Source: Rhizobium sp. ARZ01 (lineage in GTDB: Bacteria > Pseudomonadota > Alphaproteobacteria > Rhizobiales > Rhizobiaceae). Taken from it: DNA of 64,000 nt. Both the position numbers and the translations under genes were made by a program. The stretch lies in the NCBI RefSeq assembly GCF_014851675.1, contig NZ_JACVAE010000003.1, positions 62,001-126,000 on the forward strand, in the 5' to 3' direction. A model generated the notes under the pieces. That model saw only the letters and a program-made list of their open reading frames with translations. It was not told the origin of the DNA and did no database searches. Positions 52,382 through 62,143 of this stretch are shown here, piece by piece (within the stretch, counting starts at the first letter, position 1; each line of letters opens with the position of its first letter).

Positions 52382-53533
52382 ATGGCAACCGATCTGACGA
52401 ATTTGGGTGGTCTCAACGATCTGCTTGGCCGGCTGCAGCGTCTGCGGTCGCAAATGGTTCGCGACGCGCGGGACGAACTGGCGAAAACACCCGCGCAAGC
52501 CGAGCTAATCAACCAGTACATCACGGAGGCCGAGGAGGCGATCTTTGATGCGCTCAAGGGCGCGCCCGGCCAACCGACCAACGACGGCGGCCTCGGCCGC
52601 ATGATCGGTCTCGGAGACCAGGTCGCGTCCACCCTGAACGAGGTTCGCCCAGCCTCGCTGGTTCCTGCCTATGACGACCAAATCAGCCGCGAACGGCTGA
52701 CGGCTGTTGGCGACCTCTATTACATCTACCAGCACGAGCGCGCGGGCGTGTTCCGGGCCATTCTGAGGCTGCAGCAATTGTTCCAGTCGGGCGAAATCCG
52801 CCTTTCCGACGGTCGCGGTGCCCTGGCCCTTTACCAGTATGACCGCAAGCGTGTGCTGCGATACACGCAGCGGGAGCGGCGCTCGGCCTATCGCAAGGTC
52901 TTCGGTTACACCGAGGCTGCGCCACCTTCCGGCGCCGAGCCGAACATCGCATTCCACGCTCTTCTCAGCAATTTCTGCCAGCATGTCTCTCGGTTCTTCG
53001 AGGACAAGCGCGTGTCGGAAGTTCTGCGTCCGGACGGCATTCGCGAGACCTTCGGTAGTATGGCCGTCGTGCGGCGCTCCGGGCTCGATCTCAGGCACAA
53101 CCTTAAGCAGGTGTCCTATGGCCATGTCGCGGTGCTGCGCAGCGAGGTCATGGTTCTCCTACAGGAGGCGTTCGACATTCTCGGCTCCGATGATGTCATC
53201 AATCTCTTCGGGGCCGACAATGCCTGGGATGTGCTCGAAGAGATTTCAAAGCGATACCTGCGCGAAATTCCGGTGACCTCGCAGCGTAGCCGCATGGCTG
53301 TCACCGGCCGCGAGATTCTGCGCTGGCTGTCGGAAGATTATCTGCTGACGACAGTGCGCATCGACTTCGAGTCTCTGCTCGAGGCGATCGTCGACGCTTG
53401 CGATGATTGGCTGACGAGCGCGGAATCAGTTGGACTTCGGCAAAAACCTCAGATGAGTGCCGGGAACGTGGTCACGTTCGAACCAGCGCGCGGCCGCGGC
53501 AGGTCCGGCCGCGGTGATATCAACTACACCTGA
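52382..53533 (+). CDS. hypothetical protein, 383 aa (accessory cassette)
   Basis: Soluble, mostly helical protein without a recognised domain. Starts with MATDLTNLGGLNDLLGRLQRLRSQM, a Leu/Arg heptad-like helix. Middle region RERRSAYRKVFGY and EILRWLSEDYLLTTVRIDFESLL show no catalytic signature. The C-terminal tail is Gly/Arg-rich (ARGRGRSGRG), a possible nucleic-acid or phosphate contact. GGGAGGACGCGAG before ATG 52382 supplies the ribosome site. Fourth gene of the cassette. It may form a complex with the 585-residue product, given the tight spacing and similar style; this is inference. Confidence 0.75.
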   Translation: MATDLTNLGGLNDLLGRLQRLRSQMVRDARDELAKTPAQAELINQYITEAEEAIFDALKGAPGQPTNDGGLGRMIGLGDQVASTLNEVRPASLVPAYDDQISRERLTAVGDLYYIYQHERAGVFRAILRLQQLFQSGEIRLSDGRGALALYQYDRKRVLRYTQRERRSAYRKVFGYTEAAPPSGAEPNIAFHALLSNFCQHVSRFFEDKRVSEVLRPDGIRETFGSMAVVRRSGLDLRHNLKQVSYGHVAVLRSEVMVLLQEAFDILGSDDVINLFGADNAWDVLEEISKRYLREIPVTSQRSRMAVTGREILRWLSEDYLLTTVRIDFESLLEAIVDACDDWLTSAESVGLRQKPQMSAGNVVTFEPARGRGRSGRGDINYT

Positions 53534-53598
53534 GAGGCAGGGGGCGGGAGAAGTCCAGCAAGAACTTTAGCGCCACTTTAAGCATTTGGGAGGGCTGT

Positions 53599-53943
53599 AT
53601 GGCACGGATATCATCGGCATCAGTACCTGAGCAGGGAACATCGTTTGCATCCGCCACGCCGATGGCGCGAGGGAACCCATATCTGTCACCGGACCTTGCT
53701 TCTCGCTTCTGCGACCGCCTTTCGTTTCTGTCCCCTCGTGAACAAGAGATCGCTCGCCTTGTTGCGAACGGTATGGCGAACAAGGAGATCGGCCTTGCCC
53801 TCGGCATCAGTCACTGGACGGTCTCGGCGCATCTGCGACGCATCTTCCTCAAGCTGGAGATCGATCGCCGCATTGATCTCTGCTTACTTTATCGCGCGAT
53901 GATTTCCAGGGGAGAATGCACGTCCACTGGATTATCGAGATGA
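53599..53943 (+). CDS. LuxR-type helix-turn-helix regulator
   Basis: 114 residues, with the GerE/LuxR C-terminal HTH at 44-100: LSPREQEIARLVANGMANKEIGLALGISHWTVSAHLRRIFLKL. The N-terminal 40 residues contain no receiver or autoinducer-binding domain, so it is a stand-alone regulator. Start ATG 53599 is preceded by GGGAGGGC. It ends the cassette and probably regulates it, but no operator was identified. Stand-alone LuxR-HTH proteins of this length are common in rhizobia. Confidence 0.85.
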   Translation: MARISSASVPEQGTSFASATPMARGNPYLSPDLASRFCDRLSFLSPREQEIARLVANGMANKEIGLALGISHWTVSAHLRRIFLKLEIDRRIDLCLLYRAMISRGECTSTGLSR

Positions 53944-54299
53944 GAGGCGCGATGCTGGGACGCGGCGCGGGCGGCGAAGGCCCCACGAGCGGCATTGGTC
54001 TTGGTGAAGGCCGTTCCGGGCAGTTGCTGGCCTACCGGCAAACAAGCCGATCCTGGATCCGTTACTGAATGAGGCCGGTTGAACGGCGAAAATGCCGTGC
54101 CCTCGCTGCTTGCAAATCTGCAGTCCGCGCCACCTGAGCAGGAGTGACGTAATCCCAGGCCAGTCTTGGCCTATTCGGGGCCAGGGACTGGGCGTTCCGA
54201 TAGAGTTGATTTTGGGCGAAGCTGGCCGATTGCAAACTTCCGCAGATCAGATGAGAGTTGGGCCACCGGATTTCTACCACAAAGCAACTCGAGGCACTC
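53944..54299. other. intergenic region with possible transposase remnant
   Basis: 356 bases before cfa. On the minus strand, a stretch around 54064-54190 translates as NRPRLAWDYVTPAQVA, loosely like the C-terminal N-x-RPH-x-x-LGY-x-TP part of IS3-type transposases, in which the His/Gly are lost. If real it is a decayed fragment. No inverted repeats seen. Confidence 0.25.
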
Positions 54300-55541
54300 A
54301 TGTTTCCACTTTCGCACATGATGAAGTCCTTCATACGCAAGGGTTGTCTGACCGTCATCGACGCAGAAGGAAAACGTCATGTTTTCAAGGGCACGCCCGG
54401 TCCACGGGTGACGATGAGGCTGACTGATCGAAAACTCTACCGGACATTGGTTTTCAATGCTGAGCTTGCGGCCGGCGAAGCCTACATGGATGGAACGATG
54501 CGGTTCGAGGAGGGCTCGACTCTACGGGATTTCCTAACGCTCTTCTCGGTCAATCGGCTTTCGCTCGGCTCCTATCCGATTCAGAAGGTCCTGCGCGCTA
54601 TTAAGATGCGCTTCCGCAAACGTCAGCAGTCAAATCGCAAGGGACAGGCGCAGCAGAACGTCGCCCACCACTACGACCTCGGCAACGAATTCTATAAGCT
54701 GTTTCTCGACGAGAACATGCTGTATTCCTGCGCCTATTTCAGGGAGCAAGGCGAAACCCTCGAGCAGGCACAACGCAACAAGCTGCGGCTTCTTGCTAGC
54801 AAGCTCGGACTAAAACCTGGAATGAAGGTGCTCGATATCGGCTGCGGCTGGGGCGACCTCGCGCTTTATCTTGCGGCATTGGAGAATGTGGAAGTTCTCG
54901 GCGTGACGCTGTCCAAAGAACAGCAGGCGCTCGCCTCGCAGCGGGCCGAGAAAGCCGGGCTTGCCGAGCGCGTCCGTTTCGAGCTGAAGGACTATCGGGA
55001 CGTCGAGGGATCCTTCGGCCGTATTGTGTCCGTCGGCATGTTCGAGCATGTCGGCGTTCATCACTATGATGAATTCTTCAAGAAGCTGAATGCGTTGATG
55101 CCGGATGACGGCCTGGCGCTGTTGCATTCGATCGGACATATGAGCCCGCCGGGCATGGCAAGCCCGTGGCTGCGGAAGTATATTTTTCCCGGAGCCTACT
55201 CGCCAGCCCTTTCCGAAGTGTTCGAGGTTGTCGAGCGAAACAGCCTCTGGGTGACGGATCTGGAATTCCTGCGTGTTCACTACGCCACGACGCTAGCCCA
55301 CTGGACCAACCGCTTCGAGGCGAACCGCGACAAGGTGATCGCGCTTTACGACGAGCGCTTTGCCCGCATGTGGGAATTCTACCTGATCAGCGCGGAGATG
55401 ATGTTCCGCACCGGCAGCCAGCTCGTTTTCCATATGCAGCTGTCGCGCTCTCGTGACGCCGCCCCAATTGTTCGCGACTACATCACCGACAAGCAGCGTG
55501 ACTATATCGAACAGGAGAAAACGCTCAGCCTGTCTGTGTGA
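54300..55541 (+). CDS. cfa: cyclopropane-fatty-acyl-phospholipid synthase
   Basis: SAM-dependent methylenation of unsaturated phospholipid acyl chains, often in stationary phase or acid. 413 residues from ATG 54300 (MFPLSHMMKSF). SAM-binding VLDIGCGWGDLALYLA (177-192), HHYDLGNEFY (123-132) and CAYF (144-147) near the active site. Family N-terminal lipid-binding domain is present. Start alternatives further upstream (54258) are not supported. Next gene, a methyltransferase, lies convergently after 62 bases. Confidence 0.94.
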   Translation: MFPLSHMMKSFIRKGCLTVIDAEGKRHVFKGTPGPRVTMRLTDRKLYRTLVFNAELAAGEAYMDGTMRFEEGSTLRDFLTLFSVNRLSLGSYPIQKVLRAIKMRFRKRQQSNRKGQAQQNVAHHYDLGNEFYKLFLDENMLYSCAYFREQGETLEQAQRNKLRLLASKLGLKPGMKVLDIGCGWGDLALYLAALENVEVLGVTLSKEQQALASQRAEKAGLAERVRFELKDYRDVEGSFGRIVSVGMFEHVGVHHYDEFFKKLNALMPDDGLALLHSIGHMSPPGMASPWLRKYIFPGAYSPALSEVFEVVERNSLWVTDLEFLRVHYATTLAHWTNRFEANRDKVIALYDERFARMWEFYLISAEMMFRTGSQLVFHMQLSRSRDAAPIVRDYITDKQRDYIEQEKTLSLSV

Positions 55542-55603
55542 GCCGACATTTTGGGCTTTGCCCAGCGCTCCGTCGCAGGTGGCGGATCGCGTACAACCAA
55601 ATG

Positions 55604-56278
55604 CTACCGTTTGGTTGCCATCCACAAGACATGGCGGGCGCCACCGCGTTTCCCATTGGCACGCACATTCACCTCGTCGGTGGCAAAGCCCACCTCCCGC
55701 AATCGACGTGTAAAAGCACTATCCGGCGCGGATGACCAGACCGCAAGCACGCCGTTCGCGCGCAGGGCAACTTTGGCGGCACGAAGACCGCTGTGGTCAT
55801 AGAGGCTGTCGTTGGAGGCGCGCGTCAGCCCATCGGGACCATTGTCGACATCGAGCAAAATGGCATCGTAAGCCGTTTTCTGCGACCGGATCAGCGCGCC
55901 GACATCACCTATCTTGATATCGACACGTGGATCGTCGAGCGTGCCCTCGTGGAGATCTGACATCGGTCCGCGCGCCCAATCAACCACGGCCGGGACGAGC
56001 TCCGCGACCGTGACACGGGCATCGTCTGGCAGTCCGCCCAGGGCGGCCCGCAGTGTAAAGCCCATGCCGAGGCCGCCGATCAGGATGCTGGCGTATTTAC
56101 GCCCTGCAATCCGCTCACAGCACAGCGTCGCCAGTGCCTCTTCAGAACCGCTCAGCCTGCTGTTCATCAGCTCCGTTGAGCCGAGCATGATGGAAAATTC
56201 GCTACCGCGCTGCTTCAGGCGCAACTCACCCCCATCGCCGGGAATGGTCGAGCGATCAAGTTGAATCCAGGGAAGCAT
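55604..56278 (-). CDS. spermidine-synthase-like SAM methyltransferase fold protein
   Basis: 224 residues with a Rossmann methyltransferase fold: SILIGGLGMGFTLRAAL contains motif I, VTVAELVPAVVDWARG the following acidic and helix part, and YDAILLDVDNGPDGLT the substrate loop of the spermidine synthase clan. The usual polyamine-binding residues of true spermidine synthase (such as YDVI-D) are only partly conserved, so a polyamine role is uncertain. ATG 56278 is chosen; an upstream in-frame extension to 56461 contains twelve Gln codons from the (CAA)12 tract and looks non-coding. No clear Shine-Dalgarno is seen before ATG 56278. Confidence 0.7.
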   Translation of the reverse strand: MLPWIQLDRSTIPGDGGELRLKQRGSEFSIMLGSTELMNSRLSGSEEALATLCCERIAGRKYASILIGGLGMGFTLRAALGGLPDDARVTVAELVPAVVDWARGPMSDLHEGTLDDPRVDIKIGDVGALIRSQKTAYDAILLDVDNGPDGLTRASNDSLYDHSGLRAAKVALRANGVLAVWSSAPDSAFTRRLREVGFATDEVNVRANGKRGGARHVLWMATKR

Positions 56279-56290
56279 CGGCGTATCTCG

Positions 56291-56327
<37 letters not shown>

Positions 56328-56528
56328 GTTGTAGGCGCCTCGTAGCATGGGCGCGGTGCTGAAAACACCAGAGTATCTGATGGAAGGATATTGGCTCGAC
56401 CCAAAGGAAGACCGTCGCGCTTATGCCGTGGTCGTGGTTCGCCAATGCAGGCACGCTTCAATGCACTGCCATAGCCAATGTTAGCCGCCTCCTGGCGGAT
56501 AATACGTCATTGAAAGTGATGAAAAGAC

Positions 56529-56618
56529 TGGCGGAGAGGGGGGGATTCGAACCCCCGATACCCTTGCAGGTATGCCGCATTTCGAGTGCGGTGCATTCAA
56601 CCGCTCTGCCACCTCTCC
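56529..56618 (-). tRNA. tRNA-Ser(CGA)
   Basis: 90 bases, including encoded CCA (56529-56531). Acceptor stem GGAGAGG/CCTCTCC, discriminator G, anticodon CGA flanked by T33 and A37 (CTCGAAA loop), the long class II variable arm of serine tRNAs, and TTCGAAT in the T loop. Reads UCG serine codons. Own promoter at 56652-56680. Confidence 0.95.
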
Positions 56619-56651
56619 GCATACGGTTGGCGCCCAGTGGCGCGGTGGGCT

Positions 56652-56680
56652 ACATAGCGGGTGTCCTTCGGCCTTGCAAG
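56652..56680 (-). promoter_or_regulatory. predicted promoter of tRNA-Ser(CGA)
   Basis: Minus strand CTTGCA (56675-56680), 17-base spacer, CTATGT (56652-56657), near the rhizobial CTTGAC-N17-CTATAT. Transcription start would be about 27 bases before the tRNA 5' end. Confidence 0.6.
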
Positions 56681-56730
56681 AGGCAGCGAAGGGCAAAATG
56701 AACTAATTCCATCCGTTCGGCCGAAACATT

Positions 56731-56760
56731 CTTGACAGCTTCCGGAAGCTCGCCTATTGC
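56731..56760 (+). promoter_or_regulatory. predicted promoter of rplU-rpmA
   Basis: TTGACA (56732-56737), within CTTGAC, 17 bases, then TATTGC (56755-56760), within CTATTG. Good match to both the E. coli and rhizobial patterns. It gives a leader of about 175 bases before rplU, long enough for regulation; no known leader motif was identified. Confidence 0.65.
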
Positions 56761-56943
56761 CGCACGTGCGTGGCAAAGGGCAAATGCCGTTTCTGCGTGG
56801 GTCGGCTTTATGTATGCCGCTTACGGGCACCTCAAAGAGCCTTCCTTCACCGGCGGACAACAAACTGTTCGTCAAACCCGACTGATAAAAAGACGGCCGC
56901 GCCCCTGGGGCGAAGAGCCGGAACGAACATGAAAGGACAAGAA

Positions 56944-57318
56944 ATGTTCGCAGTCATCAAGACCGGCGGTAAGCAGTACCGCGTGGCAGCCAACGATGTC
57001 GTGACGGTTGAAAAGCTCACGGGCGTCGCTGGCGACAAGATTGAATTCACCGAAGTGCTGATGGTCGGCGAAGGTGCCGACGCGTCGATCGGTGCTCCCT
57101 TCGTCGAAGGCGCGGTCGTTACCGCCGAAGTCGTCGAACAGGGCCGCGCCAAGAAGGTCATCGCCTTCAAGAAGCGTCGCCGCCAGAACTCCAAGCGTTC
57201 GCGCGGCCATCGCCAGCACCAGACGACTGTCCGGATCGTTGAGATCGCGGCAGCCGGCGGCAAGGCAAAGAAGTCTTCCAAGAAGACTGAAGCCGCTGCC
57301 GAAGCAGCAGCGAACTAA
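56944..57318 (+). CDS. rplU: 50S ribosomal protein L21
   Basis: Large-subunit protein at the 23S rRNA 5' region. 124 residues from ATG 56944 ([14 protein letters not shown]), preceded by AAAGGA. The first 100 residues are the typical L21 sequence; the tail after VRIVEIA is an Ala/Lys-rich extension ([16 protein letters not shown]) common in Alphaproteobacteria. Followed by rpmA after 27 bases, the conserved pairing. Confidence 0.97.
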   Translation: MFAVIKTGGKQYRVAANDVVTVEKLTGVAGDKIEFTEVLMVGEGADASIGAPFVEGAVVTAEVVEQGRAKKVIAFKKRRRQNSKRSRGHRQHQTTVRIVEIAAAGGKAKKSSKKTEAAAEAAAN

Positions 57319-57345
57319 GACCAGGACAGGTAAAGGAGAACTCCA

Positions 57346-57615
57346 ATGGCACACAAAAAAGCTGGCGGTTCCTCGCGTAACGGTCGCGATTCCGAGTCCA
57401 AGCGCCTCGGCGTGAAGAAGTTCGGCGGCGAAGTCGTCCTCGCAGGCAACATCATCGTGCGTCAGCGCGGTACGAAGTGGCATCCGGGCGCCAATGTCGG
57501 CCTCGGCAAGGACCACACGATTTTTGCGCTTACGGCAGGCAACGTGAACTTCCGTACGAAGGCCAATGGCCGCGTGTACGTGTCTGTAATGCCGAAAGCC
57601 GAAGCAGCGGAATAA
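57346..57615 (+). CDS. rpmA: 50S ribosomal protein L27
   Basis: Peptidyl-transferase-adjacent protein. 89 residues starting [16 protein letters not shown], the normal L27 N-terminus that reaches the catalytic centre. Ribosome site AAAGGAGAA precedes. Ends with a strong terminator 73 bases later. Cotranscribed with rplU. Confidence 0.98.
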   Translation: MAHKKAGGSSRNGRDSESKRLGVKKFGGEVVLAGNIIVRQRGTKWHPGANVGLGKDHTIFALTAGNVNFRTKANGRVYVSVMPKAEAAE

Positions 57616-57688
57616 GCCGGTAGCGCTCTAAAACAGCCGGCGTCTCATCGACCTGGCTGATGCTACAGGTGTCAAACCTGCAGAAACA

Positions 57689-57722
57689 AAAGGGGAGATG
57701 GGGCAATCCATCTCCCCTTTGT
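57689..57722 (+). terminator. Rho-independent terminator after rpmA
   Basis: Perfect 13-bp stem AAAGGGGAGATGG/CCATCTCCCCTTT with a 6-base loop; its 3' arm ends in TTT followed by GTT. One of the strongest hairpins in the window. Confidence 0.88.
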
Positions 57723-57741
57723 TCATCTGGAGGATTGAACC

Positions 57742-58374
57742 ATGATCAGCGAAATGTTGCGGGAAGACCAATCAAGGTCTCCCGAAGAACGGCCAAGGCC
57801 AGAACGGTCGAGGACCGATTGTCCCATATTGCTGTCGCACAGGCTGGTCCTGCGCGCCCCGCATGAAGACGACATCGACGCCCTTGCCCATCTTGCCAAC
57901 AACGCCAACATCGCCAACATGGTCGCCCGCATGCCGCATCCTTACACGATCGCGGACGCGGCCGACTTCGTGCGACGCACAAAAGCCGGCGCGATTGGCA
58001 AGTGCGTCTACGCGATTACCAAGGCGGACAATGGCGCGTTCCTTGGCTGCTGCGGGATCGAGCCGCAGGAGGACGGCAGGACGGTGGAGCTCGGCTACTG
58101 GCTGGGTGAACCATACTGGAACCAGGGCTACGCAACCGAAGCGGCGCAGAGCCTGACGGACATGGTCTTCCGCACCCGCGAGGTCGAGCAGATCGATGCG
58201 CGTTGCCGCGTCATGAACATCGCCTCGCGGAGGGTCATCCAGAAGTGCGGCTTCCAGTTCCAGGCCACCGGCATGATCCAGAGCCTTGCCGTCGGCGGCA
58301 TGGTTCCGGTCGAGTGGTACCGGCTCGACCGCAAGACCTGGGTCTCACTGAAGAGCTGGGGAAACATCGGATGA
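57742..58374 (+). CDS. GNAT family N-acetyltransferase (RimJ-like), first of a pair
   Basis: 210 residues of the RimJ/RimL-type GNAT fold: N-terminal RLVLRAPHEDDIDALAHLANNANIANMV, the acetyl-CoA-binding region around YWLGEPYWNQGYATEA (115-131) and the C-terminal RVMNIASRRVIQKCGF. Substrate (ribosomal protein N-terminus or other amine) unknown. GGAGG ribosome site before ATG 57742. TGA overlaps the second GNAT's ATG, so the two are translationally coupled. First 25 residues are an Arg/Pro/Glu-rich extension outside the domain. Confidence 0.88.
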   Translation: MISEMLREDQSRSPEERPRPERSRTDCPILLSHRLVLRAPHEDDIDALAHLANNANIANMVARMPHPYTIADAADFVRRTKAGAIGKCVYAITKADNGAFLGCCGIEPQEDGRTVELGYWLGEPYWNQGYATEAAQSLTDMVFRTREVEQIDARCRVMNIASRRVIQKCGFQFQATGMIQSLAVGGMVPVEWYRLDRKTWVSLKSWGNIG

Positions 58375-58961
58375 GCGCCCTGCGTCAGGAACGGCAATTG
58401 GCCGTTCATCACGATCCCGGCCCCTGCCCGGTCATTGCGACCGAGCGGCTGACCCTGCGTCCGCATCGGATCTCCGACGTGGACGCGATCGCTCAGTCAC
58501 TCGGCGACTTCCGCGTCTCGCGCATGCTGGCGCCGGTGCCCGCGCCGTTCGACCGGCAGGATGCCGTGGAGTGGCTGTCAAGCGTCACGAGCGGACTTCT
58601 TCCGAATTGGGCTTTCGCCGTCACGACCGGAGACGACGTGCACATCGGCGTCGTTTCCTTCGAATGGCGCGCGGGCCAGTGGCATCTCGGCTACTGGCTG
58701 AACCGCTTCTTCTGGGGGCGGGGCTACATGAGTGAGGCGGTTCACGGTGCCGTCGCGCGCTTTCTCATGCGGATGCCCGGGGTGGAGATCCATTCCGGCG
58801 TCTTCACCGACAACCGGGCCTCCCTGAAGGTGCAGGAAAAGATCGGATTTCGTGTCACGGGGTTGAGCGAGGTCTATTCGGTCGCGCGCAACGCGATGGT
58901 TCCGCATGTCGAGACGCGGCTCCTTGCCGGCGATTTTCACCCGGCTCCGCTGCGCCGGTAG
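58371..58961 (+). CDS. GNAT family N-acetyltransferase (RimJ-like), second of a pair
   Basis: 196 residues, a paralogue of the preceding gene: IATERLTLRPHRISDVDAIAQSLGD, GYWLNRFFWGRGYMSEA for acetyl-CoA binding, and DNRASLKVQEKIGFRVTG. Starts ATG 58371 overlapping the preceding stop (ATGA). Substrate unknown. An upstream in-frame extension to 58203 lies inside the first GNAT and is rejected. Converges with the EEP-family gene 41 bases downstream. Confidence 0.88.
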   Translation: MSALRQERQLAVHHDPGPCPVIATERLTLRPHRISDVDAIAQSLGDFRVSRMLAPVPAPFDRQDAVEWLSSVTSGLLPNWAFAVTTGDDVHIGVVSFEWRAGQWHLGYWLNRFFWGRGYMSEAVHGAVARFLMRMPGVEIHSGVFTDNRASLKVQEKIGFRVTGLSEVYSVARNAMVPHVETRLLAGDFHPAPLRR

Positions 58962-59002
58962 CCGTGTCGGCCGATGGCGGGGGCCCTGCCATCGGCGATC
59001 TC

Positions 59003-59863
59003 TCACATGAGCTCGAACCAGACCGGCAGATGGTCGGAGCCGGTTGCCGTCTCGTCCACCCAGGCCTCCTTGAGGCGCCCGACGAGGCCATGACTGACGA
59101 AGCAATAGTCGAGGAACATCCGGTGACTGTGGTCCTTGGGATCGATCCAGCTGTAGCTCTCCGGGCTGCGCTTGCCGAGGCCCGCCAGAACGTCGAGCGG
59201 ATTTGTGGCGCGGATCTGGCGGCCGTAATAGCCGTCGATCTCGCCGGCCACGGCACAGTACTCCGGCGATTCGGGAACCATGTTGAAGTCGCCCATCAGC
59301 ACGTAGTCGTCCGGAAAAGGCGGTTCGCGCAGGCCGAATTCGCCGGCGCCGGAAATCGCCCCGCCGTCGAGCGCGTAGGCCTGGATGCGTTCCTTCAGAT
59401 AGCGGATCTGCTCGATCCGCTCGCCGCGGTAGATGTGATCCAGATGGACGGAATAGACGCGAAGCGGGCCGCCGGGCGCATCGATGACGGCTTCCGTCGC
59501 GCCGCGCTGCAGGTTCAGCCTGTCGATCGTGCGGCTGCGCGGCAGCGAGATGAGGCGTGAGGCGAGGATCGGATCGCGCGACAACACCATATTGCCGAAC
59601 TGGAAACGGCGACTGACGGCGCGGCCGTCCTCGATCGCCGAGCCGGCATCGACGTCGCATGCGGGCCAGTACACGCAGAAGTGCGCCGGCAGACGCGCCT
59701 GAAGTTCGGCGACCATGTCGATGTTGCCGTTGCGGTGGAAACCACGGGTCACTTCCTGGAGCGCGATCACATCGGCGCTCTCGATTTCGGAAGCGATGCG
59801 GGCCAGGTCCAGTCGGCCATCGAGGCCGATACCATACTGGATGTTGTAGGTGACGAATTTCAC
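59003..59863 (-). CDS. endonuclease/exonuclease/phosphatase family hydrolase
   Basis: 286-residue EEP-fold phosphodiesterase. Metal/catalytic motifs: TYNIQYGIG near the N-terminus (Asn), IALQEVTRG with the metal-binding Glu, VLMGDFNMVPESPE with Asp/Asn, and GSDHLPV with the catalytic Asp-His. The family covers nucleases, inositol and sphingolipid phosphatases; substrate is not determined. No signal peptide, so it is cytoplasmic. It diverges from obg (86 bases). Confidence 0.85.
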   Translation of the reverse strand: MKFVTYNIQYGIGLDGRLDLARIASEIESADVIALQEVTRGFHRNGNIDMVAELQARLPAHFCVYWPACDVDAGSAIEDGRAVSRRFQFGNMVLSRDPILASRLISLPRSRTIDRLNLQRGATEAVIDAPGGPLRVYSVHLDHIYRGERIEQIRYLKERIQAYALDGGAISGAGEFGLREPPFPDDYVLMGDFNMVPESPEYCAVAGEIDGYYGRQIRATNPLDVLAGLGKRSPESYSWIDPKDHSHRMFLDYCFVSHGLVGRLKEAWVDETATGSDHLPVWFELM

Positions 59864-59928
59864 GATAGTCTTTGACCTCCGCTGGAACCGGCTATATCGA
59901 TGGCGGCAAATTGACGATCAGGCAGTAG

Positions 59929-60963
<1,035 letters not shown>

Positions 60964-60964
60964 G

Positions 60965-62143
60965 ATGTCCGGGACCCACAAGTCGCTTTCGAAGCATCGG
61001 CGCATCGTCATCAAGATCGGTTCCGCCCTGCTCGTCGATCGCGCCAGTGGGCTGAAGAAGGGCTGGCTCGATGCGATCTGCGCCGATATCGCCGCGCTCC
61101 GCAAGAGTGGTACAGAGGTGCTTGTCGTCTCCTCGGGCGCGATCGCTCTCGGGCGAACCGTTCTCAACCTGCCTAAGGGCGCGCTGAAGCTGGAGGAGAG
61201 CCAGGCGGCGGCGGCCGTCGGTCAGATCGCGCTCGCCCGCGCCTGGTCGGAAAGCCTTTCGACGGACGGCATTGTCGCCGGTCAGGTCCTGCTCACGCTC
61301 GGTGACACCGAAGAGCGCCGCCGCTACCTGAATGCGCGCGCCACGCTGAACCAGCTCCTGAAGCTCGGCTCGGTGCCGATCATCAACGAAAATGACACGG
61401 TCGCAACGACCGAAATCCGCTACGGCGACAACGATCGGCTCGCGGCTCGTGTTGCAACGATGGCCGGCGCCGATCTTCTCGTGCTGCTATCGGATATCGA
61501 CGGGCTCTATACCGCCCCGCCGCATCTGGATCCCGCCGCACGCTTCCTTGAAACGATTGCGGAAATCACGCCCGAAATCGAGGCCATGGCCGGTGGGGCC
61601 GCATCGGAGTTGTCGCGTGGCGGCATGCGCACCAAGATCGATGCCGGCAAAATCGCCACCGGCGCCGGCTGCGCGATGATCATCGCGTCGGGCAAGACCG
61701 ACCATCCGCTGTGGGCGATCGACGCCGGCGCGCGCTCCTCATGGTTTGCGCCCTCCGGCTCGCCGGTGACCGCGCGCAAGACCTGGATTGCCGGGCAGTT
61801 GCAGCCGGCCGGCACGCTTGCGATCGATGCCGGTGCCGAGACCGCGCTGCGCTCGGGTAAGAGCCTGCTTCCCGCCGGTGTGCGCGCCGTCTCGGGTGCG
61901 TTCTCCCGCGGCGATACGATTGCAATCGTCGGCACTGCCGGACGCGAGATTGCCCGGGGGCTGGCAAGCTACGATGCCGACGAGGCGCGCCAGATCGCGG
62001 GCAAGAAATCAGGCGAGATTGCCGGGATCCTTGGCTATGCGGGACGGGCGGCGATGGTGCATCGCGACGACCTCGTCATGACGGGTGCGGGAAGAACCGA
62101 TAGCGCCCCTGCCGAAGAGGAAAAGGATGCCGCCCATGCTTGA
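60965..62143 (+). CDS. proB: glutamate 5-kinase
   Basis: First committed step of proline synthesis, ATP-dependent phosphorylation of glutamate. 392 residues with amino-acid kinase domain ([32 protein letters not shown]) and C-terminal PUA domain (about 290-375). ATG 60965 is chosen over an upstream in-frame start. It overlaps proA by 8 bases and follows obg with one base spacing, so obg-proB-proA form one transcript. Feedback inhibition by proline is expected. Confidence 0.95.
   Translation: MSGTHKSLSKHRRIVIKIGSALLVDRASGLKKGWLDAICADIAALRKSGTEVLVVSSGAIALGRTVLNLPKGALKLEESQAAAAVGQIALARAWSESLSTDGIVAGQVLLTLGDTEERRRYLNARATLNQLLKLGSVPIINENDTVATTEIRYGDNDRLAARVATMAGADLLVLLSDIDGLYTAPPHLDPAARFLETIAEITPEIEAMAGGAASELSRGGMRTKIDAGKIATGAGCAMIIASGKTDHPLWAIDAGARSSWFAPSGSPVTARKTWIAGQLQPAGTLAIDAGAETALRSGKSLLPAGVRAVSGAFSRGDTIAIVGTAGREIARGLASYDADEARQIAGKKSGEIAGILGYAGRAAMVHRDDLVMTGAGRTDSAPAEEEKDAAHA

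Noticed and set aside
50576..52498. 640-codon minus-strand frame opposite the 585-residue cassette gene
   Set aside because: The plus-strand gene fits operon spacing and ribosome site. The opposite frame is Arg/Gln/His-rich as expected for a shadow. Since neither has a known family, strand choice is not fully proven.
47982..53577. Shared TARCGCCACT sequence upstream of 48063 (47982-47991) and of the LuxR gene (53568-53577)
   Set aside because: A 10-base match with one ambiguous position in two regions of about 100 bases is near chance level, and flanks differ. Not claimed as an operator.
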